Source: an uncultured Erythrobacter sp. (GTDB taxonomy: Bacteria > Pseudomonadota > Alphaproteobacteria > Sphingomonadales > Sphingomonadaceae). From it: 32,905 nt of DNA. Under the pieces are notes generated by a model. The model did not search any database. It saw only the letters and a list, made by a program, of their open reading frames with translations, and was not told the DNA's origin. The translations under genes and the position numbers were made by a program. Shown piece by piece: positions 7,780-17,202 of the stretch. The stretch spans positions 1 to 32,905 of the forward strand of contig CAJXTZ010000020.1 of assembly GCA_913061345.1 (NCBI GenBank), in the 5' to 3' direction. Each line of letters starts with the position of its first letter. Position 1 is the stretch's first letter.

Positions 7780-9133
7780 CCTTTTGAGCCGCCAATTTCT
7801 TCTTCATAGTATCGTGAAAACGGTCCGCCCAGCCCGGCTTCACCAACTGGTCTGCGCGCACCATGCGCAGTTCGCCGTCGGCGACGTCGCGGCTTACTGC
7901 GCTGCCCGCTGCGACGATGGCATCGGCGCCGATCGCAAGCGGGGCAATCAGCGAGGAATTCGATCCGACGAAGGCGCGCGGGCCTATTGTCGTCTGGTGT
8001 TTGAAGTATCCATCGTAGTTGCAGGTGATCGTGCCTGCACCAATATTTGCGCCGGCGCCCACGCTCGCATCGCCCAAGTAGGTGAGGTGGTTGGCCTTGG
8101 CCCCTTCGCCCAGCGTGGTTTTCTTGATTTCCACGAAATTGCCGACCTTGCTTTTCGCTTCCAGCACCGCGCCGGGCCGCAGTCGAGCGTATGGACCAAC
8201 CTCGGCATCTTCGCCAACGCTGGCGCCTTCAAGATGGCTGAAGGACCGGATCAGCGCGCCGCTGGCTACGCTCACGCCGGGACCGAATACCACGTTGGGC
8301 TCCACCACCACATCGGCCGAAAGCTGCGTGTCATAGCTGAAGAACACCGTATCGGGCGCACGCAGGGTGACGCCCTGCTCCATCGCTTCCTCGCGAGCCA
8401 CTTCCTGCCACTGCGCTTCCGCTGCGGAGAGTTCAGCGCGGCTGTTGATGCCTGCCACTTCATCTGCACTGTCACACGCGACAACCGCACAGTTGCGGCC
8501 ATCGGCAATGGCAATGTTCACGATATCGGGCAGGTAGTATTCGCCTTGCGCATTCTCGTTCCTGACGCGCGTAAGCAGCGCGAACAGGTCTTCCGAGCGC
8601 GCGGCCAGCAGGCCCGAATTGCACATTGTGCAGGAGCGCTCTTCTTCGCTCGCGTCCTTGTATTCCACCATCTTGATGATCTGGCCCTGCTGCGCCACCA
8701 CGCGGCCATAGCGCAGCGGATCTTCGGGTTCGAACCCCAGCACGACGGCCGCTGGCGCATCGTCGGCGCGCAGACGGTCAATCATGGCGCGCATCGTTCC
8801 TGCCTTCACGAAGGGCACATCACCATACAGTACCAGCACATCGCCATCGAACCCTGCCAGGGCATCCTCGGCCTGCTGCACGGCGTGGCCGGTGCCAAGC
8901 TGCGGTTCCTGCACCCCAAAAGCGCAACGATCGCCCAGCCGCTTTTGCAACTGTTCGCGATACTCGCCCACGATGGTGACGAGCTTGCTTGGCTGCAACT
9001 GGTCCACGCTGGCCAGCAGATGTTCGATCATGGGACGGCCCGCGACTTCGTGCAGCACCTTGTGACGGCTGCTTTTCATGCGGGTACCCTTGCCGGCGGC
9101 AAGGATGATGGCTGCGATAGGTCTTTCACTCAT
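7772..9133 (-). CDS. glmU: Bifunctional UDP-N-acetylglucosamine pyrophosphorylase / glucosamine-1-phosphate N-acetyltransferase GlmU
   Basis: 453 residues from the ATG at 9133, close to the 456 of E. coli GlmU. It acetylates GlcN-1-P and then transfers UMP to give UDP-GlcNAc for peptidoglycan and LPS. The N-terminal half has the nucleotidyltransferase signature ILAAGKGTRMKS, then LGTGHAV and VLYGDVPF. The C-terminal half is a left-handed beta-helix with hexapeptide repeats, and AKANHLTYLGDASVGAGANI marks the acetyltransferase site. An alternative ATG at 9145 adds MGRV; I prefer 9133 because family members begin right before the RPIAAIILAAG strand. It is divergent from gph, 61 bp apart, and lies upstream of glmS on the same strand, so the two steps of the pathway are adjacent. 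Confidence 0.95.
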   Translation of the reverse strand: MSERPIAAIILAAGKGTRMKSSRHKVLHEVAGRPMIEHLLASVDQLQPSKLVTIVGEYREQLQKRLGDRCAFGVQEPQLGTGHAVQQAEDALAGFDGDVLVLYGDVPFVKAGTMRAMIDRLRADDAPAAVVLGFEPEDPLRYGRVVAQQGQIIKMVEYKDASEEERSCTMCNSGLLAARSEDLFALLTRVRNENAQGEYYLPDIVNIAIADGRNCAVVACDSADEVAGINSRAELSAAEAQWQEVAREEAMEQGVTLRAPDTVFFSYDTQLSADVVVEPNVVFGPGVSVASGALIRSFSHLEGASVGEDAEVGPYARLRPGAVLEAKSKVGNFVEIKKTTLGEGAKANHLTYLGDASVGAGANIGAGTITCNYDGYFKHQTTIGPRAFVGSNSSLIAPLAIGADAIVAAGSAVSRDVADGELRMVRADQLVKPGWADRFHDTMKKKLAAQKDG

Positions 9134-9194
9134 GACGCGGCCCATGCCACCATTTCATTGCAGTTTCCATATCCCTGCTCCACATGGCGGCCCA

Positions 9195-9866
9195 ATGCCT
9201 GCTTTTCCTTTCGACATCGTTCTTTTCGATCTTGATGGCACGCTGGTCGATTCCAGTCTCGACCTCGGCCCCGCGATCAACCACGCGCTTGCTCTGGAAG
9301 GCCGTCCACCGTTGCCGCTGACAGAGGTACGCCAGTTGATCGGCGGTGGCGCCGTCCCGATGCTGGAGCGCGGGCTGGAACATACCGGTGGCCCGGTTTC
9401 GCCGGATCGTTTCACAGAACTGAAGAACGCGCTGCTGGATCACTATTGGGCTCATATCGCGGACAACACCTGCCCTTTCCCCGGTGTGCTGGGCGCGCTG
9501 GACTTGCTGGCCGCCAAGGGTTGCAAACTGGCGGTGTGCACCAACAAATCCGAAGAACCTGCGCGCCAGTTGATCGAGGCGCTGGGGATGACGGATCGCT
9601 TCTGCGCGATCCACGGCGGGGACACTTTCGGAAGAGAAAAAGCCAAGCCTGCGCCCGACATGCTGCTGGCCGCGATCGAAGATTGCGGCGGAGGCCGCGC
9701 TGCGATGGTGGGCGATTCAACCTTTGATGTACGCGCGGCGCGCAATGCCGACTGCCTAGTCGTAACATATCGCTACGGCTATCATGACGTACCGGTCAAC
9801 GAGCTGGGCGGAGACGTGATGATCGATCACTTCGATGAACTGGTCGGCGCTCTGGAAGGCCTGTAG
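9195..9866 (+). CDS. gph: HAD-family phosphoglycolate phosphatase
   Basis: 223 residues. It removes phosphate from 2-phosphoglycolate, a by-product of DNA repair. HAD motif I is DLDGTLVDSS (the first Asp is the nucleophile), motif II is CTNKS, motif III is the Lys of GREKAKPAP, and motif IV is VGDSTFDVRAARNA. The cap domain lies between about 20 and 90 and carries LIGGGAVPMLERGL, as in Gph. The ATG at 9195 was chosen because the Rossmann strand begins six residues later; upstream frame is the divergent glmU promoter region. Substrate assignment within the HAD family is by similarity only. Confidence 0.85.
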   Translation: MPAFPFDIVLFDLDGTLVDSSLDLGPAINHALALEGRPPLPLTEVRQLIGGGAVPMLERGLEHTGGPVSPDRFTELKNALLDHYWAHIADNTCPFPGVLGALDLLAAKGCKLAVCTNKSEEPARQLIEALGMTDRFCAIHGGDTFGREKAKPAPDMLLAAIEDCGGGRAAMVGDSTFDVRAARNADCLVVTYRYGYHDVPVNELGGDVMIDHFDELVGALEGL

Positions 9867-9898
9867 AACGCACTGGTTCCACGCCATTTGGCGCGTTT

Positions 9899-10255
9899 CT
9901 AATCGACCAGCTTCAGCAACCGCCGCTCTACCGGTGCGAGGACGTTGGCCAGTTCATGACCGCGCTTCAGCACCTGTCCCTGTTCGCCAAACAGGGCCCA
10001 CATGCCCTGCTTGCCATGTAGCGCCGGGCGCTTTTCCAGGCGCGTCTGCGGCACTTCCGCCGTGCGGCGAAAAGCGGCGAAGGTGGCGCAATCCCTTGTG
10101 AAATCCATCGCGTAGTCGCGCCATTCGCCGGCCGCGACCATGCGACCATACAGGTTCAGGATCTGGGTCAATTCCTGGCGATCGAAGCCCACTTGCTCGG
10201 GCCGCCGCTGGCCGGGAAATGCAACGATATTGGGCGCGCCGCCGTGCGCCGCCAT
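9899..10255 (-). CDS. DUF2794 family protein
   Basis: A 118-residue soluble protein with the DUF2794 pattern known from alphaproteobacteria: VGFDRQELTQILNLYGRMVAAGEWRDYAMDF split over one helix pair, then EKRPALHGKQGMWALF and GQVLKRGHELANVL. Function unknown. The ATG shares its first base with the stop of the serine acetyltransferase gene (TAATG), so it is the last gene of that operon and translationally coupled. Its end faces gph across 32 bp. Confidence 0.85.
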   Translation of the reverse strand: MAAHGGAPNIVAFPGQRRPEQVGFDRQELTQILNLYGRMVAAGEWRDYAMDFTRDCATFAAFRRTAEVPQTRLEKRPALHGKQGMWALFGEQGQVLKRGHELANVLAPVERRLLKLVD

Positions 10256-10965
10256 TAGCGCTGAGCCCCGCTCTTGTGGCCGCGATCGACGTCATCAGAA
10301 GCTGGAAGCAGCCTGCGCAACTCCGCCATTTCCTGTCGTAATTGGACAAGTTCGTCTTCCAGCGCCTGCACCTTTTCCGTGGGCGCTGGTTCGCACGGTT
10401 CATCGCACGGTGTGCCATAGGGAATGAATTCGCGCAGCCACGTTTCGGCAGGCACCAGGGTTGAGCGTGCCTTCAGACCGATCATCGTCGCCCCTTCTGG
10501 CACATCATCCGTTACCACGGCATTGGCGCCCACACGGGCGCGCTCCCCCACGCTAATCGGCCCGATCACTTGCGCGCCCGAACCGATGATCACGTTATCG
10601 GCCAATGTCGGATGGCGTTTGCCACCCTTGCCGCTGGTAGGGTTGGTGCCACCCAATGTCACGCATTGGTAGATCGTTACGTTGTCGCCGATTTCCGCTG
10701 TTTCGCCGATGACGGTAAAACCATGATCGATGAAGAAATTTTTGCCGATCTTTGCGCCGGGATGGATATCGATGGCAGTCATCCACCGCGCGATGTGATT
10801 CACTAACCGCGCCAGGAAATACATCTCGGCTTCGAACAGCCAATGCGCGATCTTGTGCATGCCGACGGCCAGAACCCCCGGATACAGCAGGATTTCCCAC
10901 CGCGAACGCGGCGCCGGATCGCGTTCGCGGATCGAGTCCAGATAGGCTGTCAGTTGTTCGAACAT
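10255..10965 (-). CDS. cysE: Serine O-acetyltransferase (EpsC/CysE type)
   Basis: 236 residues. It makes O-acetylserine from serine and acetyl-CoA, the entry to cysteine synthesis. After a helical N-terminus (PGVLAVGMHKIAHWLFEAEM) comes the left-handed beta-helix with IDIHPGAKIGKNFFIDHG, then VIGETAEIGDNVTIYQCVTLGGT and the GKRHPTLADNV segment. The short N-terminal part is that of the EpsC/SrpH class, not the longer E. coli CysE. The C-terminus (about 195-225) is a charged heptad-like helix (KVQALEDELVQLRQEMAELR), likely a coiled coil. GGAG stands 8 bases before the ATG. It is preceded by hda and overlaps the DUF2794 gene by one base. Confidence 0.92.
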   Translation of the reverse strand: MFEQLTAYLDSIRERDPAPRSRWEILLYPGVLAVGMHKIAHWLFEAEMYFLARLVNHIARWMTAIDIHPGAKIGKNFFIDHGFTVIGETAEIGDNVTIYQCVTLGGTNPTSGKGGKRHPTLADNVIIGSGAQVIGPISVGERARVGANAVVTDDVPEGATMIGLKARSTLVPAETWLREFIPYGTPCDEPCEPAPTEKVQALEDELVQLRQEMAELRRLLPASDDVDRGHKSGAQR

Positions 10966-10994
10966 CGTTACTCCAATGTCCCATCAAAATCCGC

Positions 10995-11615
10995 TCAGAT
11001 CAAGCGGGGTTCCTCCGGCCCATGCACCGCGTCCAGTGCAGCGCGCCAAATTCCCATGTTAGGTGGGGCCTTTCGCTCAAGAGACAAGCGATCGATGGTT
11101 GCCACCAAGTTTTCGAGCTGCGCCTGCGATCGGGACGCACGAGGGACCAGGTAATCCGCTGCGTCGTCGCGCAGTGGCAAACCACGCTCGTCTGCCAAGG
11201 AAAGCAGAAGGTCGCGTGCCATGTCATCGTCTGGCTGGCCGATTTCCAGTTGCAGCGATCCGCCAAGCCGAGAGCGCAGATCGGGAAGCGAAATATCCCA
11301 GGGCGGCTCTCCCGCGACAATCAGTAACGAGGTGCCAAGTTCCTGAGCACGGTTCCAGCGATGAAAAAGCTCATCTTCCGGCATTTGCTGTGCATCGTCG
11401 ATCGCTTCATGGCGGCTACCGTCGATGGAATTGTTCGCAAACCAGCGCGCCAGAAGCGTTTTGCCGGAGCGTGGCGGGCCGGTGAGCACAGCAGTGCGGA
11501 AAGGCCAGTCCTGTGTCGCCACCAGCGCCTCTGCAACATGGCGGTTGGCATTGCCGACAACGATACGCGCCGGGCCGCGACCGCGGGCAGCTAGTGGAAG
11601 GGCAAACTGGCTCAT
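10995..11615 (-). CDS. hda: DnaA-like ATPase (Hda/DnaA-related, regulatory inactivation of DnaA)
   Basis: A 206-residue AAA+ protein related to DnaA but lacking the C-terminal DNA-binding domain, as in Hda. The Walker A motif is GPPRSGKT (46-53), and a short IDDAQQM stands at the Walker B position. HdaA in Caulobacter, with the replication clamp, stimulates ATP hydrolysis by DnaA. The N-terminal SQFALPL resembles the clamp-binding motif QxxLPL/F of Hda proteins, which supports the call. It follows the DUF2066 gene by 11 bp; this pairing beside purM is common in alphaproteobacteria. Confidence 0.85.
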   Translation of the reverse strand: MSQFALPLAARGRGPARIVVGNANRHVAEALVATQDWPFRTAVLTGPPRSGKTLLARWFANNSIDGSRHEAIDDAQQMPEDELFHRWNRAQELGTSLLIVAGEPPWDISLPDLRSRLGGSLQLEIGQPDDDMARDLLLSLADERGLPLRDDAADYLVPRASRSQAQLENLVATIDRLSLERKAPPNMGIWRAALDAVHGPEEPRLI

Positions 11616-11626
11616 CAGCCGCAGGC

Positions 11627-12907
11627 CTAGCGCGAAATGCCGAGAGCGTTCTGTCCTTCGTTCACCGCCCAGCCCTGCTGTCGCAGCACTTCGGCCAATG
11701 CCGACAACTCTCCAGCATAGGTCACGTCGAACACCGATGCACCACCGATCGCGGTGGAGCGCACGCTTACTCGAGTAACACCGGGAATCGCACGAAGCGC
11801 CGATAAGGTGCCATCGAAATCGGATGCCTCGGGTGTCGCGGCCTGGATGCCATAGCTTGCGGTCGGGACGGAGGTTTCGACGGACTGCGACTGATCCGCA
11901 CCCGAAGTGACGTCGATATCCGCATCGCTCTGCCTCGTCGCGGCCTCCTGCGCTGCTCGCTCGGCCGCGCGCGCCTGCTCCAGGATCGCACGGATTTCGG
12001 GCGTGATCTCGATATTGTCGAGGGTGAGCGTAGGGTCGGGCCGCAGCGTACCGTGGGCCAGGGCAGCAGCATATATCTGGTTGAAGCGGGTAACCGCGCG
12101 GCGCAGCATGGCAGGCAGTTCACCGGCGTTATCGGCCTGCATGGTGAAATCATCCAGAAAGCGATTGTCCGGGCCATAACGCGCGGTAAAGCGCCCTTCA
12201 ACCGGGCCGCCGGGCCATTCCCATCGCAGGTTGGCAATGGGCACCAGCACGTCTGCCGCCCCGAACTGGTCGAGTATGTTGTTCCACCATGCCCGGCTAC
12301 GCCTGCCACTCTGTCCGTATGTCAGAAGCAGCGATTCGCCGCCCGCGCCTGAAGGACGGACGTAATCGATCGTGCTGGAACCGAACTGGTACTCCGCCCA
12401 CGCGCGCTGCCAGGGGTTGCGCACTTCGAACATCGTCTGCGTACCGCCGGAGATCAGCACCGGCAATGTCAGCATCGGGGCGGACCGGGCGCGCTCCCCG
12501 CCGGCACCCAGCAGTGCACCTGCACGCTGCCGATCAAAAATCACGCCCAACCGCGCAACATAGCGGCGCGGACCAATGCTTTCTTCTTCCACCACAATGG
12601 CAGCCACCAGCGAATCGAGTCGCGAATCGGGAATTTCCGGTCCGTCAATCTTCGCCCAGGCGAGGCGCTGAGCTTCCCGCCAGCCGTTGGCGCGAGCTTC
12701 CTCTGCGCTGTCTCCCGTTACGTTCACTTCGATACCGCCAACGTCGATATCGCTGCTGCTGGCGACCGGCGCGATGCCGCGATCGCCGGAAACCTGCGCA
12801 GTAAGCGACACTGCAGCGAGTGTTGCAAGCACGGCAAAGCCGAGCACCACAAGGAGGGCGGGCAGGCGGCTCTGGTTGTGCCGGAAAAGGAGAAAATCAA
12901 TCTTCAT
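11627..12907 (-). CDS. DUF2066 domain-containing protein
   Basis: 426 residues, function unknown. One N-terminal hydrophobic segment (about 15-38, [20 protein letters not shown]) is a signal peptide or anchor, and the rest is predicted periplasmic. The DUF2066 region includes [19 protein letters not shown] and [18 protein letters not shown], with a central [13 protein letters not shown]. Residues about 310-340 are an Ala/Glu-rich helix followed by a polar linker, and the end ([20 protein letters not shown]) looks like a small alpha/beta domain. The ATG at 12907 was chosen because it precedes the signal segment. It is the first gene of the run with hda, cysE and DUF2794, and is divergent from purM by 68 bp. 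Confidence 0.8.
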   Translation of the reverse strand: MKIDFLLFRHNQSRLPALLVVLGFAVLATLAAVSLTAQVSGDRGIAPVASSSDIDVGGIEVNVTGDSAEEARANGWREAQRLAWAKIDGPEIPDSRLDSLVAAIVVEEESIGPRRYVARLGVIFDRQRAGALLGAGGERARSAPMLTLPVLISGGTQTMFEVRNPWQRAWAEYQFGSSTIDYVRPSGAGGESLLLTYGQSGRRSRAWWNNILDQFGAADVLVPIANLRWEWPGGPVEGRFTARYGPDNRFLDDFTMQADNAGELPAMLRRAVTRFNQIYAAALAHGTLRPDPTLTLDNIEITPEIRAILEQARAAERAAQEAATRQSDADIDVTSGADQSQSVETSVPTASYGIQAATPEASDFDGTLSALRAIPGVTRVSVRSTAIGGASVFDVTYAGELSALAEVLRQQGWAVNEGQNALGISR

Positions 12908-12975
12908 CGGGGAATTCGCGGCTCTTTTGCCCAAAGGCGAGTGGAATTCCAAGCCTGAAAGACTATGGCGGTGGG

Positions 12976-14073
12976 ATGAATTCGGACAAGCAATCCTACA
13001 CCTACGAACAGGCAGGCGTTTCAATCGATGCCGGCAACCGCCTCGTGAAGGCAATCGGCCCCCTCGTCAAAGCCACGATGCGCCCCGGTGCAGACGGCGA
13101 AATCGGCGGTTTCGGCGGGTTCTTTGATCCCAAGGCTGCAGGTTATAAAGACCCGCTGCTGGTGGCCGGTAATGATGGCGTCGGCACGAAGCTGAAGCTG
13201 GCCATAGATACAGATCGTCATGACACGGTCGGCATCGATCTTGTTGCCATGTGCGTGAACGATCTTATCGTTCAGGGTGCAGAACCGCTGTTCTTTCTCG
13301 ACTATTTCGCCACGGGCAAGCTGGAGAACGGCATCGCGGAACGCGTGATCGCGGGGATTGCGCAGGGCTGCAAAGACGCCGGATGTGCCCTGATCGGCGG
13401 CGAAACCGCGGAAATGCCCGGTATGTATGCGCCAGGCGATTACGACCTTGCCGGTTTTTGCGTCGGTGCAGTGGAGCGCGGCGAACAGTTGACAGGCGAA
13501 CGCGTTGCTCCGGGTCATGTCTTGCTGGGCCTTGCAAGTTCCGGCGTCCATTCCAACGGTTTTTCTCTTGTCCGAAGGCTTGCAGCGGACAAGGGCTGGA
13601 AACTGGATCGCCCTGCCCTGTTCGATCAGGATCAGCTGCTTATCGACGCGCTGATCGCGCCCACGCGCATTTACGTGCGCAGCCTGTTGCCCACGGTTCG
13701 CGCAGGCCATGTGGATGCGCTGGCGCATATTACCGGCGGCGGCTTGCTGGAGAACTTGCCCCGTGTGCTGCCCCAGGGTGCCCGCGCCGTGGTCGACGCC
13801 GATAGCTGGCAGCAGTCGCGCCTGATGGCGTTCCTGCAGGCGCAGGGCAATATCGAACCGGGCGAGATGGCCCGCACGTTCAACTGCGGCGTGGGCATGG
13901 TGCTGGCGGTATCACCGGAAAAGGTCGATACCATAACCGATGTCATGACCGAGGCCGGCGAAGAGGTTTTCAGGATCGGGGAGATCGTCGAAGGTCAGCG
14001 CGGTTGCACGGTCAGGGGCTCGGCCGGCACCTGGTCCGCCACAAACGATTGGGTTGCCGATCACGATGCCTGA
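12976..14073 (+). CDS. purM: Phosphoribosylformylglycinamidine cyclo-ligase PurM
   Basis: 365 residues. It closes FGAM to AIR with ATP, the fifth step of purine synthesis. Clear PurM segments are [79 protein letters not shown] and [16 protein letters not shown]. The ATG at 12976 follows GGCGGTGGG and precedes the conserved YTYEQAGV. It overlaps purN by 8 bases. purS and purQ lie about 10 kb away, so purine genes here form two clusters. Confidence 0.96.
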   Translation: MNSDKQSYTYEQAGVSIDAGNRLVKAIGPLVKATMRPGADGEIGGFGGFFDPKAAGYKDPLLVAGNDGVGTKLKLAIDTDRHDTVGIDLVAMCVNDLIVQGAEPLFFLDYFATGKLENGIAERVIAGIAQGCKDAGCALIGGETAEMPGMYAPGDYDLAGFCVGAVERGEQLTGERVAPGHVLLGLASSGVHSNGFSLVRRLAADKGWKLDRPALFDQDQLLIDALIAPTRIYVRSLLPTVRAGHVDALAHITGGGLLENLPRVLPQGARAVVDADSWQQSRLMAFLQAQGNIEPGEMARTFNCGVGMVLAVSPEKVDTITDVMTEAGEEVFRIGEIVEGQRGCTVRGSAGTWSATNDWVADHDA

Positions 14074-15052
14074 AGCGGTGGCGGATGCGAAGCCGCGCAA
14101 GGCGAAGATTGCCTGTCTGCTTTCCGGCAACGGCACCACCATGTCTGCTCTGCTGTTCCAGTCCCGCCTGCCCGATTGTCCTTACGAGATCGTGCTGGTT
14201 GGCAGCAACAATCCCGACGCGCCGGGCCTGAAGATTGCCGCTGCGGAAGGAATTACGACCTTTGCGCATGACCATCACGGAATGGATCGCCGCGCGCACG
14301 AACGAATCATGGACGCCGCCCTTCGCGAGAGCGGCGCCGAGTATCTCGCCCTGTGCGGATACATGCGCATTCTCACGGCAGACTTCGTGCATGGCTGGGA
14401 AGAACGCATGGTCAACACCCATCCATCCCTGCTGCCCAAGTACAAGGGCCTCGACACGCACCAGCGTGCGATCGACGCAGGTGAGGACTTCGGCGGCTGT
14501 TCGGTTCACGTGGTAACTCCCGAACTGGATGGCGGACCGTTGTTAGGCCAATTGCCCGTGGCGATCCTTCCGCAAGACACCGTCGAGAGCCTGGCAAGCC
14601 GGGTCATCCTGGCCGAATACCAGCTCTATCCCCGTATGGTGGCCGAATACGTCAGCCGCGCCTACCGCGGAGACTGGCTGCTGCAACGGGTTCGGGAATT
14701 GGCGCTTGTTCTGCCCGAGGCGGCGGAGCGTGAGAGCCACGGCACCCCAGGCTGGCGCACCGGCGGCAAGAGCGGCAAGTACTTCGCCTATTTCCAGGAT
14801 CGATTCCACGGGACCGATCATATTGCCGTGCTGGTGAAGACAAGTGGGGCCGATGAATTGGCGAGCTTGGTGGAAAACGCGCCCAATACATATTTCAAGC
14901 CTGCCTATTACGGGGCCAGCGGTTGGGTAGGGATCGTTCTGAACCGGCCAGGAGTTGACTGGGATCATGTGGCTGAATGGCTTGAGAGAAGTTGGCGCTC
15001 CGTCGCGCCCAAACGGCTTGCGAAGCTACGCAATACGGCGGATGAATTCTAA
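14066..15052 (+). CDS. purN: Phosphoribosylglycinamide formyltransferase PurN fused to an MmcQ/YjbR-like domain
   Basis: 328 residues; stand-alone PurN is about 190-210. Residues about 14-200 are GAR transformylase, using 10-formyl-THF to make [16 protein letters not shown] is the phosphate-binding loop, and the catalytic Asn117, His119 and Asp155 ([19 protein letters not shown]) have the same spacing as Asn106, His108, Asp144 in E. coli. Residues about 225-315 ([18 protein letters not shown]...[13 protein letters not shown]...[15 protein letters not shown]) resemble the MmcQ/YjbR double-wing fold, of unclear function. There is no stop or frameshift between the parts. The start overlaps purM by 8 bases; a TTG at 14054 is an alternative. 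The sulfotransferase gene follows after 3 bases. Confidence 0.9.
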   Translation: MPEAVADAKPRKAKIACLLSGNGTTMSALLFQSRLPDCPYEIVLVGSNNPDAPGLKIAAAEGITTFAHDHHGMDRRAHERIMDAALRESGAEYLALCGYMRILTADFVHGWEERMVNTHPSLLPKYKGLDTHQRAIDAGEDFGGCSVHVVTPELDGGPLLGQLPVAILPQDTVESLASRVILAEYQLYPRMVAEYVSRAYRGDWLLQRVRELALVLPEAAERESHGTPGWRTGGKSGKYFAYFQDRFHGTDHIAVLVKTSGADELASLVENAPNTYFKPAYYGASGWVGIVLNRPGVDWDHVAEWLERSWRSVAPKRLAKLRNTADEF

Positions 15053-15055
15053 GGC

Positions 15056-16252
15056 ATGAGCGTCCCTCCTCGTCCACACCCCTGTGCTCGATCATCGCGG
15101 GTGGACCGCGTTAACGGGTGGCTGGAAACGGCCTGGCGTCGCGGGTTGAGCGACAGGCCGACGCTCGATCCAGACGCCTTGTGGGCGAAGGCTGAGCGAG
15201 ATGCGCCAACCTCGGGCGAGCAAGGCCCACGTTGCGATGCGGACGTGGCGGACTTCAGGCTGCGAGTGGAAGCTCTGACTCGATCATTGCAAGCCGAAGC
15301 AAGGTTGAACCCGCTAGGTCTCACGATGGCGCATGGCCAACTGGTTCGGGCTATCCGGCAAAGGCTTGAACTTGGCGCCTTGTGGCAGGCGCAACCCGGT
15401 ATTCTCGAAACCCCCCTCGCCCCGCCCGTGATTGTGGTAGGCCATATGCGCAGCGGCACGACACGCGTGCATCGCCTGCTGGCATCTGACCCTGCGCTGG
15501 CGGCAACGCGTTTTTGCGACAGCTGGCAGCCTGTGCCGAGGTCACCAGATACACGTCCGGCCTGGTCGGCGATAACCTTGCTGTTTGCGCGCGCGATCGA
15601 TCCGTGGATCGATTCGATCCATCCTTTCGGCGTCACCCGCGCGGACGAGGAGCTGGGCTGGCTTGCAGCAGCGCTGGATCATAGCGCCTACGAGGCGCAG
15701 TGGCATATCCCCGGCTTCAGCGCGTTCAACGAGGCGCGCGACCCCGCCCCTGTCTACCGCGAATTTGCAAGGATGTTGCGCACCGATGCCAGCTGGCACG
15801 CAAATGCGGATCGACCGCGTGTGCTGAAGGTTCCGCAATTTGCCGAAGACCTGCCCGCCCTGCTTTCGCAGTTCCCCGGTGCGCGCGTCATCATGACACA
15901 TCGCTGCGAGAAAGACCTTGCGCGAAGCGCGGCGTCGCTCGTTGCGAACCAGATGACGATCCAGTCCGACACGGTCGATTTCAACTGGATCGAGAGTGAA
16001 ATGCAACGCAAGATCAGCCTGAGGCAGCAGCGTATGGACGATGCACTAGGAAGCTTCACAGGCCCGGTGGCACGCGTGGAGTTCGAGGCGCTGAACGCCG
16101 ATTGGGAGGCGGAAGTTGCCCGTATCTATGGTGATCTTGGCCTGCCACTGACGGCGACTGCGTTAACAAAAATGCGCGGAGAGCAGGCGCGCGCCGCTGA
16201 CGGTGAACATCAGTCGCACTCCAAAGCCTATAACGCCTTCGCGCAGGCCTAA
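15056..16252 (+). CDS. Sulfotransferase family protein
   Basis: 398 residues. VVGHMRSGTTRVHRLLASDP (127-146) is the PAPS 5'-phosphosulfate loop of sulfotransferases, and RVIMTHRCEKDLARSAASL further on matches the 3'-phosphate-binding part with its Arg and Ser. KVPQFAEDLPALLSQFPGA is the strand-turn-helix that precedes it. The N-terminal 100 residues are helical and typical of the sulfotransferase_3-type bacterial group. The acceptor is unknown. The ATG lies 3 bp after the purN stop, so it is probably cotranscribed with purMN, with no obvious pathway link. Confidence 0.85.
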   Translation: MSVPPRPHPCARSSRVDRVNGWLETAWRRGLSDRPTLDPDALWAKAERDAPTSGEQGPRCDADVADFRLRVEALTRSLQAEARLNPLGLTMAHGQLVRAIRQRLELGALWQAQPGILETPLAPPVIVVGHMRSGTTRVHRLLASDPALAATRFCDSWQPVPRSPDTRPAWSAITLLFARAIDPWIDSIHPFGVTRADEELGWLAAALDHSAYEAQWHIPGFSAFNEARDPAPVYREFARMLRTDASWHANADRPRVLKVPQFAEDLPALLSQFPGARVIMTHRCEKDLARSAASLVANQMTIQSDTVDFNWIESEMQRKISLRQQRMDDALGSFTGPVARVEFEALNADWEAEVARIYGDLGLPLTATALTKMRGEQARAADGEHQSHSKAYNAFAQA

Positions 16253-16262
16253 CTCTCTTGCT

Positions 16263-16518
16263 CTATACCAGGGCCTTGTCGACCTCGGTGAACAGCGACA
16301 TCGAATGGCCGTGCGAAAAAGACTGCCGTTCCAGGATTTTCGAACGCTCTGCCCGCGCGCGCCATGGCCTTGGTAAAAAGCTTGAGACATTGTTCGCGCC
16401 CTCGCCTTGCGCGGCCAGTATCTTCAAGCAAAAGGAATTCAGCCAACAGCATCTCTACTTTAGCGAAGTCTTGCGCATTCATCGCGTCGATAAAACGATT
16501 CACTGTTCGTTCGGACAT
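16263..16518 (-). pseudogene. Broken SnoaL/NTF2-like gene, frameshifted and C-terminally truncated
   Basis: The N-terminal half (MSERTVNRFIDAMNAQDFAK then VEMLLAE...GREQCLKLFTKAMARA) has the look of a SnoaL/NTF2-like small-fold protein. At about 16352-16354 (CCC on the plus strand, inside a GC-alternating run) the sensible frame changes: removing one base gives MARAAERSKILERQSFSHGH and on to a TAG at 16263. As read, the frame instead runs to 16249 with an implausible tail overlapping the sulfotransferase end. Even when repaired the product is about 84 residues, against roughly 110-140 for the family. It could be a decaying gene or a one-base sequencing error. Confidence 0.5.
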
Positions 16519-16585
16519 ACTACTATGCAGGAGTCCGACCTTGCCACCTTGGACTCGGACGAAATGTCGTAATTATTCAGCCCGA

Positions 16586-16620
16586 AACGAAAAGGGGGCA
16601 GCGATCGTATCACTGCCCCC
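16586..16620 (-). terminator. Rho-independent terminator of the pepA-ndk run
   Basis: Read on the minus strand: GGGGGCAG-T-GAT, loop ACG, ATC-G-CTGCCCCC, then TTTTCGTTT. The stem is 12 pairs with one T-G, at 16594-16620, and the T-run is immediate. It lies 37 bp after the ndk stop and is the clearest terminator in the window. Confidence 0.9.
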
Positions 16621-16657
16621 GGTGCGGTTGCGGTTGCTCAAGAAAGGCGAAGTCGGG

Positions 16658-17080
16658 TTAGCCGACGATTTCGTCTTCATCGAAGAAGAAGTCGATTTCA
16701 ATCTTGGCGTTTTCTTCGCTGTCCGAGCCATGGACGGAGTTTGCTTCGATGCTTTCGGCATAGGCCTTGCGGATCGTCCCTTCATCGGCGTCGGCAGGGT
16801 TGGTAGCACCCATCACCTTGCGGTTGCGGGCAACGGCATCTTCACCTTCCAGCACCTGCACCACCACAGGACCGCTAATCATGAATTCGACCAGTTCGCC
16901 GAAGAATGGGCGTTCCTTATGTACGGCGTAGAAGCCCTCGGCCTGTTCGCGGGTCATCTGGATGCGCTTGGAAGCGACGACGCGCAGACCGGCGTCTTCC
17001 AGCATCTTGGTGACCGCACCGGTCAGGTTGCGGCGCGTGGCGTCGGGCTTGATGATCGAAAAAGTGCGGGTAGCCGCCAT
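16658..17080 (-). CDS. ndk: Nucleoside diphosphate kinase
   Basis: 140 residues, the standard length. It transfers the gamma-phosphate between NTPs and NDPs through a phosphohistidine. [15 protein letters not shown] is the N-terminal Ndk strand with the conserved Lys. [20 protein letters not shown] binds the nucleotide, and the active His is in [17 protein letters not shown]. The ATG at 17080 was chosen because Ndk proteins start here ([13 protein letters not shown]); AAAGGAA lies about 6 bases upstream. A strong terminator follows. Confidence 0.97.
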   Translation of the reverse strand: MAATRTFSIIKPDATRRNLTGAVTKMLEDAGLRVVASKRIQMTREQAEGFYAVHKERPFFGELVEFMISGPVVVQVLEGEDAVARNRKVMGATNPADADEGTIRKAYAESIEANSVHGSDSEENAKIEIDFFFDEDEIVG

Positions 17081-17202
17081 GGGGAGTTCCTTTGCAAGAA
17101 TTCTGTGATGTAAAGAGTTCGCGCGGCCCCTAGCGCCCCCGAATGCACAGGGCAAGCAGGCTTGCGCATTACGCAACCCCGAAGCAGATGACGCTCTGCT
17201 GC

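Noticed and set aside
7646..9235. A 529-codon open frame antisense to glmU
   Set aside because: Same shadow effect; the minus strand encodes a complete GlmU.
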